DNA of 64,000 nt from Sequoia sempervirens (GCA_007258455.2 VDFB02321287.1:24519-88518), one strand, 5' to 3'. Numbered from the stretch's first letter, positions 11,885 through 24,968 are shown. The notes: generated by a model from the sequence alone, not told the origin. Numbers and translations are program-made.

Positions 11885-14800
11885 ATGGCTCCCAAAACAC
11901 AAGGTGCTTCTTCTTCTTCCACCTAGCCTAGAGCCCTATCTCAGGATGTTATCGACCTGTTACCCCAATCTACAAATAAGAAACCAGAAGGAAGGGTTTT
12001 GTTTTGTGGGATGATGGTGATGGAAGGGTTGATGGACAAGGCTTGCTTCATCAAGGATATTGATGTACCTTACACATGATGGAAAATTTTTCAACATTGG
12101 TTTGGGAATAGGAACCTTGGGTCTCCTTTCAGTAACCTGTGGAGGTTGGATATGGGGAAACTGGTTGTTCCCAATGTGTACATGGATTTAGATCTCCTGA
12201 AAGACATCACATCAAAATATGACCCAGTTTCTAGGGTAGTTAGAGCATTTGATGGGGTGGTTATGGTAGAAATAACCAGGGAAGAAATTGAACAATTCTT
12301 TGATTTTCATCCATGGAGGGAAGACATGATCCCGTTAAACATGGATACTTTTAGAACACAATACAACAATAATAAAGTGTTCATCAGAACAAAGATGTTT
12401 CCTACACATACTATAGTAACTGGTGAAGAGAAACATAGGAGAAAAGATAGGATAGATGATAGAGAGCTCGAACCTTTCCCAATGAACTATTTTTCCAGCT
12501 ATTTCAAAAAGACTGTGTACTCTCTATATCAAATTATTAGTGTTGATCCACCTGACACATTGAAAAAGGCATATAGTTATATGGCTACACAATTGCAATG
12601 TCCATCGTATAGTATTGTTTATGATTATGGAACCCATTTGGCTGAACATATTCATAAAGGCTTAGTTAAATTCAAAAAGGGGAAAAAATGGGTGAAATTT
12701 TGGTGGTACTCATTGTTAATGCCTATGTTCTTGTACGAAGGACAATGAGCCTTTGAGAAGGAAATCACCTTGGAAAGGAGGGATGGAGTTGACTTTCCTG
12801 TCCAATGTTGGACTAGAATCTTGGATAAAGATGACAAAAGGTATAATTTTGTGATGTTCAAAAATGCTTTTGCATCTAGGATAAGGAGGGATTTAGTACA
12901 TGAGACACTTAGAATCCCCAAAGAAATCCATGAATTCTTGAGACCTAGGGAGATGTGCCCTAACCTGAATTTTATTTATAATTGGGGAGACTTGATCCTG
13001 TATCCTGATAAGACAATTTTTAGAGTATATGGTAGTGGTTTGGGTCCATATGTCTTACCTATAGATGTTCCTTTTAGGATATGATTCCTTGATATTATGA
13101 GGCAACTGGGAGCCTCATAGGAATCACATTTACCTGAATCGACAAGGAAGGGGTCATTCTTCCCAGAATGGACTATATTTATAGATTACATTATGACAAA
13201 AGGGACATGGAAGAAATTAGATAATTTTCTAGCTCCTTATAGACTAATGACCAAGAGCCTAAGGAATCATGACCCTGAAGGATTCATTAGTGAGCTCAAA
13301 ATAGCTAAGAAAATGGGTAACTATATGCATTCTTTTCATTATCCTGAGGATGTTCTTAGGTATGTCTTTAACACTGGGGAACAAGATGAAAGGAAATCCA
13401 AATACTTGGCTTATAGAAAAATGGTAGAAGCTAAGATGAAGAATGTTCCCCAGTATGATCCCCTACCAAATATACATGATGATTTTAATAAAGCTATCTA
13501 TGTTATGGATAATTTTGAGGATGTTGTTGGTGTCTTGAGGGAACAACAAAGGAAAGGCAATGGATGGTCAAAGAAAGTGTTGAAATGACATTAGAAAAAA
13601 GACCCTCATATCAACCATCCAAATAGTTGATAATTTATTCTAGGAGGAAGAAAGTAGCAAGTGAGGAAGGAAGCTCAGCAAACCCCTATCACATCTAAAG
13701 GGCCAAAGGTAGAATCTTCTAAGAGTATAGTGCCAATTCCTCCTATAGAGGCCTCTTTGCTTGTAATTGATCTTGATTCACCTCTTGAAAGTTTTGGTCC
13801 TCCTGAGCAACCACCTTAAAAGAAGAAAAGGATAGGAGAAAAAGGAGTGGTCGATTATACAAACATAGATGAGGATGATATCTTCATCACCCCTAAGGAA
13901 ATGTAAATAGGTATGCCTCCTCATGAAGGAGCAATTGCTTCAAGTTCAGGATAGAGTATCCTTAGGCTAGGGAAGCTTGAAATTTGTGGATTGAATACTG
14001 TAGATGAATTGAGGGTAGAGGCCAGTAAAGAGTTCATGGAAGATGATTCTTTCACTGAAACCTTAGCATTTCAAGATTTATGGTGGAAATCCAAGACCAC
14101 AAAGTATGCAGAGAAGGTTTCCATTGAAAGAATCTTGCATCCTGAATTGCCTGAAAATGTTATCCAGGAAAATGTAAGAAGCATAATGAGAAATGAGTTT
14201 AAAAGGATTAATTCCCAAGAGGGAAGAGAACTGGTAAAGAAGAGTGGTGTGTTACTGTTACCAGAATGGAGTATTTTTGATGCTATTGTGCTAGATTCGT
14301 TGAGAAGGGCTGAAAGGCCTCTTGTACAAAATGAAGAACCAGATATGGCACTTAGAGGTTCAACTTTTAGTGAAGATTGGGAGGCATTGGTGATATGGTC
14401 ATTGTCTTCAGGAACTAAGAAACTAATTTTGGTAGAAACATCAGATCTTAGTGGACAATTACTTGTAAAAAGATTTTTTGATACTCCAACTTTGGAAACT
14501 ATAGACATGGTTGTAAATGTGGCTAAGTTTACTTGATACACTGTCGAAGGTCTCACCCTAGAAAGATATAACCTCATAACTAAATACATAGAACTCTTGG
14601 GTGATTATGATAAAAGCTAATAGAAGGTGGCCACATTAGAAATTGAATTGGCTCTATATAAACAAAGAGAGGAGGTATAGAGAGAGTGGGGTTAGCATAG
14701 CTCAAGCCACCCACCTTAAGATTATCCAATGTAATTTTTGCAACATTCATTTCATAGCTAGGACTTAGCAATAGTACCCTATAGTCGAGAAAAACAATCA

Positions 14801-15577
14801 ATTACAGTGGAAGATCCAAGTGGGTCAGGTTCTAGCTCATTTGATAGAGAGAAATTTCTTTTGCAAGTTGAAACATACAAGAAGCTACTGAAACAATCCC
14901 AACATACAATGTATAAGAATATATTAAAAGTTTTCTGCACTGCATTAAAGTATCTAAATGAGAAGATTCAAGCTAGAATCAATGGCGTGCATGACAACTA
15001 TGCTTTGATGTTATGTGCAATGATATTATCTAAAAAGGATAAGATTTTTACCATACTAACCTTAAATAAATGGGTTTCAAGATCTGAGAGGTTGACATTA
15101 ATATTAGTGGGAGCTGGTCAACATGAAGATAAGTACCTACTGGTGCAGCTAGTTTATTATTTTGTTTGTAGATTGAGCAAGAAAAATTTTCAAGGGTACA
15201 CAGCTCCTCTTGAGTAGAGGATAATAGAATTGTTATCTCAATATAGTCATACTAACCTATCACCATTACCAAATGTTGAAGTCAATAATTAAGAACTGAA
15301 GCCATTGCATGAGTGGAAAAAGGAGTTGGATGAGGTTATTCATTCCTAGGTAAATGAAATATTCAAGGAGGTTAATATTAATCTTTTCAATGAAACCTTG
15401 GAAAGGCTGACATTTCTTATCAGTTTTCTAGAGGATTTTGATAGAGAATCCAATGCAATGGTAACTAAGTATGCCCCTTATAGAAAATACATGGATGAAA
15501 TTATGGAGTTTGATTGGCCATTTGAAGAAGAATATGAAGAATGGGGAAGGGTGTATCTTGAAAATTTTGGTTTATGA
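11885..15577 (+). pseudogene. Long single frame (1,231 codons) of unknown function, nonsense-riddled
   Basis: I do not recognise this protein family. From ATG 11885 to TGA 15575 a single frame continues with 24 internal stops by my count (18 TAA/TAG, 6 TGA) and no frameshift. Sequence between stops is plainly protein-like. Visible parts: a Ser-rich start; VYMDLDLLKDITSKYDP and VEITREEIEQFFDF (about codons 95-145); a WWYSLLMPMFLYEG patch; a Lys-rich, proline-bearing linker (codons 570-680); a second globular block (14000-14540); a Gln/His/Ser-rich linker where stops replace likely Gln codons (14600-14790); and a C-terminal block (14807-15577). No membrane segment or catalytic motif was identified. 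Its setting among elements suggests a transposon-borne or captured gene, but it has no recognised pol. Confidence 0.7.
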
Positions 15578-17369
15578 ATTGAAATGTGAAACATATACTT
15601 GGTCAAGTATTGTACATGTCTGGTCATAAAAGTTACAAGTGTATAAAACATATGTTTCAGAGAGATATTAAATTGTTGGTGATGAGGAATGCTGACAAAA
15701 ATTCTAACCCATTTTTTAATCCACATAAATTTTTCATTTTGTTCGATGAAATCAAGGCGTTGCTATGATTTTTTTTAGCCTTTTTGACATGTGAATTTGA
15801 AGGACAAAGTTGATCCTCATAACAAATGTAAATGAACTTTGTCTTGTATGAATTCCCTCCACTTTGATAAATTTAAATATAACTGAATTGGAAAATCTAT
15901 CTTCTTATGGTCTAATCCTATTATGACATGTGTACGCTTGGCATGAAGCTTGTTTTGCTCCCTTATTCCATAAAAAGGGAATTCAGGGCAATTTGTGAGG
16001 GTCTTTTATTGAATATTGGAGTGTATTGTGATAATTAAGAACACAGAGATAATATGTTTAGTCTTTATCAAATGTTTTGAGTCTATGTAGCATATTTTTT
16101 CAAATGTATGGTTTTTGGATATATCATAATGATAATGGAGATTTTCCAACTCTATAGTTTCTCCATTTCGATTGTGTATACGAATTATTAATGAAAATAT
16201 TGATTAGAGATCATTTCATTAATTTTCATCATTTTATACTTTGATATGTGTTTTGATTTTAGCTCTTGTTCATAGAAGAAGTTAAATCTCTTGAATCAAA
16301 TCATGAATTCTTATGTAGGATCTAGGGATATGATAAGTAGTCTTTAGAATTTGGTTATTGATTTGTGAATTGCTAAGTGATATTGCATAGATCTTGAATG
16401 TCCAAAATTAAATGTCCCTTATATTTTGATTTGCTCAAACTCCTAGCCCATAGATAATGGCATTGATCATAAATCATTTCAATATCTTCATGATCCCAGT
16501 TATCCAACCTGAGAATAATCTTTTAAAATAATCATCGACCTATCTTGAATTTATGGTGTTTGTGTTGTCATGGTATTCTCAGCTTAAGGTGTGTAGTTTT
16601 TTCAAGGAATTTCCAACTTCTTAAGGAATTTCAGCTTATTAGCTATGGAAGAGAATGCATTTGCTTAAATATACAATGTACACATGAATTTTCTCAAATA
16701 ATAGTATAGTATACATTGTGGGATTACCCTCCCAGGTTTTGCAGAGCCCGAAATGCAAGAGATAAGGCAATTGATGCCATATCTTGTCAGTTGGCCACTT
16801 GTCTAGCAGATATTTGAAAATTGGGCTTGGAAAGTTCATAGGTACCTGTTGAGACCTGATTGGTTAGTTGTAAAAACAACCAACAAAATGGCAACTCTAC
16901 TGCAGACATAAATCTTATAATTACTAGTTCTCCAGAATGTATTATCACAGATCACCATGTTACATGGTGCTAATTACTCATAGATTCAGTCAATTGAAAG
17001 CATCTACCAAGTTTTCCTCCAATCTTTTCCAATATGTCATCTAAATTCCTAATAAATTTCCCTTCCATTTGTCTAAAAAGAATACATTCAAATTTCATGT
17101 AAAGATACGTCCTAGGTGTCAAAGCTTGTCTTAATTTCCAAAGATATGTTGATATTTACAAAGGTTACAACAAAATTGCTACTAATCTTTCCCAAGAACC
17201 TTGGGTGGTGACTCTGGCATCTCTACACTAGTGCGAACTAGTGTTCAAGGATATCAAGGAAGTTAAGAAGAAAAGTGTGAAGAAATTAAGGAAGGTGACA
17301 AAGGCGAAAAGAAGTCAAGCTCAAATGAAAGGAATGTAAGGTCACATGAAGAAGCATCAAAAGTAGAAG
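15578..17369. other. No gene seen; probably holds the 5' LTR and leader of G1 copy 2
   Basis: A/T-rich sequence without coding support. A candidate primer-binding site at 16889-16906 would make the stretch before 16885 (ending AACCAACA) the end of the G1 LTR, but I could not place its start and the partner LTR lies outside the window. 16907-17369 would be the untranslated leader. Confidence 0.45.
16889..16906 (+). promoter_or_regulatory. Candidate primer-binding site of G1 copy 2
   Basis: TGGCAACTCTACTGCAGA lies three bases after ...ACCAACA, a plausible LTR end. It resembles the TGGCGACTCTGCTGGGGA type of site complementary to tRNA-Arg known from Tat/Ogre Gypsy elements, with four differences. 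A second look-alike, GGTGGTGACTCTGGC, is at 17204. The choice is uncertain. Confidence 0.4.
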
Positions 17370-20072
17370 TTGGAAGGTGAATTACCTAGGAACAAAGGAA
17401 AATGGATAAAGGAAAAGGATGCAAGAAAAGGTAAGTCTACACCCCATCCCACCCCTAAACATGAAATGCATTCTAATTGTAGCTCAAGATCTGAAAATAA
17501 TTTATTATACTTCAGTGATAGTACTTCTTATGAAAGGGGGGGGTTTATATGAATATTGTTGTAAATGAGTATTCCTCAGACCTTGGTATGCAAGATATGA
17601 AGCAGAGAGAAAGGGATAGAATCTAAAGAGATAATGTTAGTGCTAGGTGTGTCAGAGTCTAAGGATATACTACCCTAAATTCCCATCCATACACCCCTAT
17701 CCCTGATGACTTATTTACTGGATATCTTTATTCCCATGATCCGCTTCCTTTCCAAGCTGAAAATGTAGTAGTATTTGATAGAGAATATACTCTACCAAAT
17801 GAAGAAGTATAGAATGATGTGCCTTTACTTAATCAAAGGATTTCTAAACACAATGAAAATAGAAAGAAAAGGGAAGTTGCTCATGAGAAGATAATTAGGG
17901 ATGCTATGATGCATAGGGATGCATTAAGAAGGAAGGTGAATGAGATGGAAGCAATGGAAAAATTGGCAGCTCAAGCTAACCAGGAAGATGGCCTGGTAGT
18001 ACAATAAATTGTAGGTAGAGTTCTTGTAATTACCTTAGCTGATAAGACTATTGAAAGCCCATGACCCAAGGCTACTAAAAAAACTACCATCCCACCACCT
18101 CCTCCTCCCAAGAATACCAAGAAAGAATCCTAGGATTTTGATAAAGGGAAGTGTCTTATGAATGAAAGAAAAACTAATGAAGGGGTAAAAATTAATGAGG
18201 GAGGGGCTTCACAGAAAGATACATCTCAAGATGATTCTATTTCAATCTTTGATAAATTAATGAAGGAGAATGAAGAATTGGAGAGGAAGACCAAAGAATT
18301 GGAACTAATGGTAGTAAACAAGGAAATGAACAAGAAGCTTAGTTTCCTAGAATCTACGTTGAAAGATCCTATCCCTAAAACCCAAATCCCTCAAGGCTGC
18401 TCATCTTCCTCAAACCCCCATACCAGTAAAAAAGGTTCACCCATTGGTAATCTCTCCAAATCTTCTTCACAACCTGAAAACAAGGATAGAACTATCCATT
18501 TTAGTGACCAAAATGATTCCCAACACAGAAGACATGGGGGCATGATGGTGAAAGAAGAAGAGATAATGATAACCATAATGAGGAAGAATCCCCTATGGGT
18601 AGGAGACTGTTGCATACTGATAGGTATAGGAAACTATGTTTTGAAAATATTCCTGGATACCCAAATCTAGTGCCAAACAATGCTTGAAAGCATGTACCCA
18701 AATTTACTGGCAGCAATGCCCTCAGTGGGTAAGATCATTTGAAGGAATTTCAAAGTTTCATAGAAGACTTTGAACTATGGGATGAAGATGTGGCTATGAA
18801 GTAGTTTACAGAATATGCAAGAGATCAGTATAGAAGCCTACCAGATGTGAGTATTGACTCCAAGGATTCATTCTTTTGAGCCTTCAGAGAGCAGTTGATC
18901 AGACTGACCCATGATTCAGGTTAAATGACATCAATAATATTACAAAGGGGCATAATTAGATGGCCATAGAATTTAATGCAATATTTTAAAAGGCCATGTA
19001 TAAGGTCTCGAGGTCTATAAGGCCTAATGAAAGGGCATGTCTGGTTGTTTATTGTAATGCTTATGATTCTAAAATGTGCTACCTACTCAGAGATAAAAAT
19101 CCACAATCTCTAAGGGAAGCTTACAAGATGGTAGTAAACATTGAAAATAATAGAAGGGCATCTGACAAGGTTGGTCAAAGAGATGACCCTAAATATTCTA
19201 AGAATTCAAAGGATCAGAATGAAAAGGTTTCTAAAGTTACAGCCCCAGAAGAGAAGTTGGACCAAGTCTTAAATTTGTTGCAGAAGTAATCTAGAAACGA
19301 TAAGCCTTAGTTTCAGAGAAACAAGAGGCCACCGAGACTACAAGACTATCCATATCACACCAGTTGGAATAATGGGAAACTTGTCCAGAATAATCAAAAG
19401 AACTTTTAAGCAACACCAGATCCATTGCATAAAAACACTACAAATGTTGTAGAAGAAATACCTTGGTGTGAAGTTTGTGAAATGCCCCATTCCTCACATC
19501 AATGCACAGTTGTCAGATCCATGGAAGAAGCTCAAAATGATCAAAAGGAGACTGATTATCCCCATGACCTTGATAAAACTACAAATTTATTTATGACTGG
19601 GTTGGATATGGAGTGTAATGACTACTATTCTAGTAATGATTTTAACACAAACGATGTGGATATGCAAATACAAGGATCAGTCCTTCAAAAGCAGCAAGTG
19701 TTCTCTAATGAAGAAAGAGAAGATGAGTACACAACTTATAATCTTGAGGCATGCAATGTTTCTTTAAGGAGACCTTCAAATGAAGAAATGGAGAGATATA
19801 AAATTGCATTGGCTACTAGAGCTCAAGAAAGAAATGATCTCCATCTCAAGAATAGGGTGGTAAGTGGCACCCCAAGTCATCAAGGAGGCATATTCATTAA
19901 AGAGAAAAATGTAGACAATAAGGTTATTAAGATAGATAACAAGAAAGGAGAGACCAAGCCCAAGGAAACTAAAGAAATGAGAATTTGGGGTAAGAAATGT
20001 GGTAAGGAAAAGGTTGTTGGTGAGGTTGTACAACCAGAGTTGAAAACTAAAGAACTAAAGCCTACTGAGTAG
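17370..20072 (+). pseudogene. Ty3/Gypsy gag relic, family G1 copy 2
   Basis: Gag of the element whose pol follows directly. Order: basic N-terminus (17370-17540); helical charged region (17819-18007); KEMNKKLSFLEST coiled region (18320-18365); capsid core (18690-19290) with LVVYCNAYDSKMCYLLRDK; zinc knuckle CX2CX3HX4C at 19467-19505; acidic tail and Lys-rich end (19900-20070). Coding passes from frame to frame three times at most; one shift is at an 8-G run (17536-17543) and another between 18670 and 18996. Several TAG/TAA stops fall where the first copy has sense codons. The spacer to the protease is short, as expected for a gag-pol fusion. Confidence 0.85.
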
Positions 20073-20096
20073 AAATTCAAAAATCAACTTGATATA

Positions 20097-20726
20097 GTGG
20101 TTCCTCAGGAAATGGTGCTTCCACAAGTACCAAGTTACTCTCCCATTGATATGTTTCAAGTTCTGTCTCAGATCTGGGTCACAGTTCCACTCCTTGAAAT
20201 GATGAGGATCGATGACCACAAGCACAAAACAATGGTTGCTATTAATAGTATTGTTGGGGGTAACCAACATAAAGTAGAAGCTAATGTACCTAAAACAAGC
20301 AAGAGCCAGGTGAAATATGTTGAAGTGGGGGTGAATGTTAATGAGAACCCTGAGATTTACTTAGGAACCACCATCACTACAAACCCAAATTTAGTTAATC
20401 CTTTCTTTTTGAGTCTGGTCATTGATGGAAAAGTGCTTAGAAATTGTATGATAGATTCATTTGCTTCAAACAATGTGATTCCTATCAAAATAATGGAGGA
20501 AATGGGCTTGAAGGTCAATAACACATATGGAAAGTGTTATGCCATGGATTCTAGAGAGGTCCCTGTTATTGGTGTAATCTATGAAGTTCCATATAGATTG
20601 GTTTCTTTCCTGAAAAAGGAGTTTTTCATGAGTGTTATAGTGGTGGATATTCCACCAACATATGAAATGATACTTTCAAGACATTGGTCTGCTTCCATGG
20701 GAGGGAGTATGCAATGTGACCTATAA
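20097..20726 (+). pseudogene. Retroviral-type aspartic protease, G1 copy 2
   Basis: Protease that would cut the Gag-Pol polyprotein. The active-site loop reads CMIDSFASNNVIP with Asp at 20454, against the usual DSGA/DTGA, so Gly is changed to Phe. Flanking blocks fit pepsin-like retroelement proteases: FFLSLVIDGKVLRN before the loop, and VVDIPPTYEMILSRHW after it (the usual LGxxW region). It lies in the same frame as the gag tail and as the RNase H that follows. One stop separates it from gag at about 20070. Confidence 0.8.
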
Positions 20727-20927
20727 TTTTCCACGTTCTCCATTGATCAAAAGGATGTAAAAATTGTCCGAGAATCAAGATTTAGACACATGATTAAGCA
20801 TGTTGAAGAGCCAGAAGAACCCCCAATAATAAACTTTGTAGACACTAGCATGGATACTTTTTGGGTAGAAGAAATGGAGCAAGAAGAAGGAGAATTCAAG
20901 CCTCCACCAATTGTTAAAGAGGTTTCA

Positions 20928-21340
20928 TTGACATTACTAGAAGATCCTTTGTGGACTATGTACTTTGATGGGGCCTACTCAAAATAAGGTTTAGGTGTTG
21001 GGGTCATTCTTATATCTCCCCAAGGTAAGACTTTCAAATATTCCTTTTTACTACAATTTGCATGTACCAACAATGTAGTTGAGTATAAGGAATTGTTGCT
21101 TGGTATAAAACTTGCTTCCAAACATGGGATAAAATTGTTAAAAGTATTTGGGGATTAAAAATTGGTAGTCTCCCAAGTCAATTCTAGGTTTTTCACTAAG
21201 GACAAGAGATTGAGGCAATATAGAAATGAAGTTTGGGACACTATCGAGGCATTTGCTGCTTTTGGGATAGAATGGATAGAGAGAGGATAGAATGTTAGAG
21301 TAGATTTGTTGGCTAACATTGCAATTAAGCTAGATGATGT
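20928..21340 (+). pseudogene. Archaeal-type RNase H (aRNH) domain between protease and RT, G1 copy 2
   Basis: A complete type I RNase H fold of the archaeal/plant kind, which would degrade the RNA of RNA-DNA hybrids. The four catalytic acids are all visible: Asp in MYFDGAYS (20967), Glu in VVEYKELL (21081), Asp in VFGD (21153) and Asp in VRVDLLANIA (21303). Three stops interrupt the frame (20985, 21156 and one near 21288). It follows the protease and an acidic linker and precedes the reverse transcriptase. This placement differs from that usually described for Tat/Ogre elements, where the extra RNase H follows RT. Confidence 0.8.
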
Positions 21341-21709
21341 GACTTTTGATGGAATCTCAAGGATTGAGGTACAAACAAGACCTATTGTGCCTAATAATAT
21401 TTACAATTAGTAAGTATTCGAGGATGATAATGAAATCCTGAGGTTCTTACATTGTGTTGATTATTATGAACATCAAGAGATTGACTTCAGTGCATATGTT
21501 GTGGAATTTGATGGCAAGGAAACATTGTTTGGAAATTATGTAATTCAATTGAAAACAAGCAAAATCCCCTAGGGACTGGTTGCACTTGAAAGAGGCTTTT
21601 ATGGCCAGGATAAGTCAATTGCTAGACAAACATCTACACATAAAGAATACATTGAGGAAATAAACCTAGAACAAAAAATTCCCCTAAGAAGGTTTACATT
21701 AGTAAAAAA

Positions 21710-22618
21710 ATGAAGCCACATGTGAGAACTATGTTGATTGCTTTACTGCGAAAATATAGACATGTGTGTGCCTGGTCTTATGATGATTTGAAAGCATATA
21801 GGGAAGACTTTTTTCAGCATGAAATCCCTTTAAAGCCTGACACAAAACCATTTAGGAAAAAGAAAAGACTCATTAACCCTACCTTAAGGCCCAAAATGCA
21901 AGAAGAGCTTGCAAAACTGAGTGATGCAGGAATCATTAAACATATAAGGCATTCCTCATGGGTATCCAACTTGGTTCCTATCAGAAAGAAGAATCGAGAT
22001 CTAAGGTTATGTGTGGATTTTAAGAATTTAAATGTTGCATCATTAAAGGACAATTATCCTTTACCTAACATGGAAGTAATGTTGCAAAAGGTAACAAGTT
22101 TTGATTTGTTGTCCATGATGGATGGATTTTTTGGATACAACCAAGTTATTGTGAGGGAATCAGAAAAATATAAGAAAAAAATTTACAACACCATGGGGAA
22201 CTTATGTTCATGTTAGGATGCATTTTGGCCTTATAAAGGTTGGTGCAACTTTTCAAAGGGCATGGATGTGGATTTTGCTGACTTTCTATATTTATTCCTT
22301 GCTATTTATCAAGATGATTTGACTGCTCACAACAAGAAAGAGGAAGATCATTGCTCCCACCTTGAGAAGATTTTCATCAGAGCTCTAGAATATGGTATAC
22401 CCTTGAACCTGAAAAAATGTGCTTTCAGGGTTAAAGAGGGTAAAATTTTGGGGCGTATTGTATCTAAGGATGGAATTAGAATTGATCCTGAAAGAATAGA
22501 AGCTATTAATAAAATTAACCCACCAAGAAATGTCAAAGGGATTCAATATTTCTTTGGGAAAATATTTTTTTTGAGAAGATTTGTGACTAACTTTGTAGAG
22601 ATAAGTAGACCTATTTAA
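21710..22618 (+). pseudogene. Reverse transcriptase, G1 copy 2
   Basis: RNA-dependent DNA polymerase of Ty3/Gypsy type. Motifs in order: YDDLKAY and HEIPLKPDTKPFRKK at the N-terminus; GIIKHIRHSSWVSNLVPIRK; LRLCVDFKNLN; MMDGFFGYNQV; a broken middle around 22200-22260 where the TxWG..xF..MPFGL block is scrambled by a frameshift; IYQDDLTAH (YxDD at 22307-22318, intact); LNLKKCAFRVKEGKILGRIVS; and the thumb ending FLRRFVTNFVEISRPI. The frame changes relative to aRNH at a 7-A run (21704-21710). Confidence 0.85.
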
Positions 22619-23279
22619 AAAATTCTCAAGAAAGGAGAAAAAGTAATATGGTAAGAAGAGCTCCCTAAATCTTTTCAAGCTATTAAAGATGCTATCAAAG
22701 TTGCACATGTATTGCAGACCCCTGATTATTCAAAACCATTCCAATTGTTCACATTTTCCTCCTTTCATTCTGTGGCGAGTGTATTGCTGCAAAAAAATGA
22801 TGATGACTTTGAGCAACCAATTACCTTTTTTAGCAAATCCCTACAGGCAATTGAGCTTAAGTATGCTACTACTAAAAATCATGCTTATGCTTTAGTTAAG
22901 GAAGTTATGAATTTTAAAACTAATCTGACTGGTGCAACAGTAGTTTCTTATGTCCCAAGTGCTACGATCAAGGACATATTTACATAGCAAGAAACCATAG
23001 GTCAAAGGTGTAGATGGATTAACAGAATCCAAGAATTCAACATAGATATTCAGATCACCAAATTGGTAAGGGCTCAAGGTCTGGCCAAGCTCATGGCTGA
23101 GACTAATTTGGAGGCCAACGAAATCAATGAAATTGAACAGAAGAACATTTCTCCCAGTTTTGATATACAAACATGTGGTTGGTACCAAAGAATTGTTAAG
23201 TATTTGAAAACAATGAAATGTCTTGATGGCATGCCAAACAATGAGAGGATAACTCTAAAGCTACAAGCAATCAAATATG
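22619..23279 (+). pseudogene. Native (Gypsy) RNase H remnant and connection to integrase, G1 copy 2
   Basis: The usual RT-linked RNase H. It keeps the general block QPITFFSKSLQAIELKYATTK-like (22818-22880) but the catalytic Asp of the usual TDAS motif is missing: the region reads LFTFSSFHSVASVLL (about 22746-22790). A similar loss occurs in the two G2 copies. The frame runs on through NIDIQITKLVRAQGLAKLMAE to the insertion point, where the reading is cut after KYGI. Confidence 0.8.
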
Positions 23280-23284
23280 GTATT
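23280..23284 (+). repeat. Target-site duplication GTATT, left copy, of the G2 concatemer
   Basis: GTATT directly precedes the TGTTGTCAATTA start of the first G2 LTR. The same five bases directly follow the end of the third LTR at 57411-57415. Skipping the insert and one duplication leaves the G1 pol frame open across the junction. Confidence 0.9.
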
Positions 23285-24162
23285 TGTTGTCAATTATATT
23301 TGCACCTTGCTGAATGCAAGATTCAGGAATCTACTGAAACATGGAAACCTTCTTCAGATGTGGGTGATTTGAATGAAGAAGGAATCTCGAAAGTGAGCTA
23401 GTTCTCTAAATGATGAATATTATTCTAAGTAATTTTTGGATAAGGGATAGAAGGATGACTGAAATTAAAACCTGTGACTAACAGATGATTTCTAAGACTA
23501 GATAATGATTTAATGATTCTAATTTCTTCCTCACAAACAGTTTTTAGTAAAACACAATATCTCACAACCTCTCATGAAAAATTAACACATAAATAATTTG
23601 CATGAAGATTTGATTTTAAATACAACATGCAACCTATATTTTGAACTTTCTACATAAACAATTACAGTCCTAGGCCATAACAAGGACTCTGTGAATAGAA
23701 ATTACAAGATAACATCAAATTCAAATTGTAAGTAAACACAGAATTGACAAGTAGGAATTTTTTTTTATTAAACTGAAGGAGTATGCCAAAAATCTTTCTG
23801 AACTGAGTACAACTGAGTTTACAAGCTCAAAATGCTAAGAGCCAAAAACTGCCAATTGAACCCCGAAGAGAAAAAGACTAAGTCTTTTCAAAAATATATC
23901 TCTCAAGAAACCCTAATCTGAGCTCACAAGGAAGCTCAAGGAAAAAAGCTTCAAACTGTCTCAAAAGACTACATAAAAGCAGAAAAAAGCAAACTACTTT
24001 TATGATCAACCTGTAAAGCCTCTAAAAATAGGCCGAATCTACTTTAAAAGCCAGAAAAGCACCTTATCTCTCCAAGATAAAGCTCAAACTCGACCAAGAG
24101 GAAAAATTCAATATAATCCGCTAAAAATAGAAGGAAATCATAAAAAAAATTATTAAATATTG

Positions 24163-24169
24163 CTTTATA
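24163..24169 (-). promoter_or_regulatory. Candidate sense TATA box of G2 LTR-A
   Basis: TATAAAG on the - strand, the direction of gag-pol. The context GATTGCTTTATACTTYTGC (as read on +) is kept in LTR-B near 35440-35455 and LTR-C near 46705-46720. It would leave about 850 bases of R-U5. Confidence 0.35.
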
Positions 24170-24968
24170 CTTTTGCTTTACACCACTGCATATTTTACAA
24201 TTTGTCTATTTTTGCAATTAAAGATTGCAAAATATTTTGCAAAAAGAATTACATTCTTATTTCACCAATACAATGCTTGATTTTTTCCTAAAAAATAATA
24301 AAAATATCAATGGAAATATTGTTCTCTCAATACTCTAATTGATTTCTCAAAAATCAATTAAAAAATAAAATTCCCTAAGTTTGTTTATCTCCTTGCAACT
24401 CTCATTGACTTCTCAAAAAATCAATAATAAAATAGGGTATACAAATCTACAATTTTCACTAAGGCACAAATGTGAGTGACAAAAATGAAACTCAAGCCCT
24501 AAAGACTTCAAACCTAGCCGACCTAGGCATATGAAATTTTGACCACCAAAACATAAGCCTAAAATTTTAAATGAACCACAATATAGACCTAAATTCGAAT
24601 TTATTCACATTCTATTATCAAATATGAATATTATAGATAATCATAATGTTGGCTCAAATTAGGGCATGAGACAAAAGAGGTCAAACCCTAAACATGATTT
24701 CATTTCCTCAATAATCATTTTGGAAAAATGGTCTCTGCCCGAAAGGATAGCGCAACCACCATGATTGAGCTCAGACTGTAATTCACATGCTCAAGAACCT
24801 TCACCCCTGTCTTTAGATAGTCAAGTTCTTCATTGGGTAAGCTCGATTTGAAGTATTGTAGCTTTTCACTTCATTCTAAAAGAAATAAAGGTCACTAAGG
24901 CTGCGACCTTCTCATGCTTTGTTCCTGACTTTCTTTTACATTTCTTGTGCTTTACTCTTCTTGGCCAC

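Noticed and set aside
14071..14589. 172-codon open frame on the - strand
   Set aside because: Antisense shadow of the 11885-15577 frame; no protein-like motifs and the + strand reading continues in frame on both sides.
11885..15577. Reassigned stop codons (TAA/TAG read as Gln)
   Set aside because: Tempting because most stops replace Gln, but TGA and Trp/Tyr/Lys sites are also hit and conserved catalytic residues of nearby elements are mutated too. Ordinary decay explains it.
17204..17220. Second primer-binding-site look-alike before G1 gag
   Set aside because: Weaker: it is not preceded by a plausible LTR end, unlike the site at 16889.
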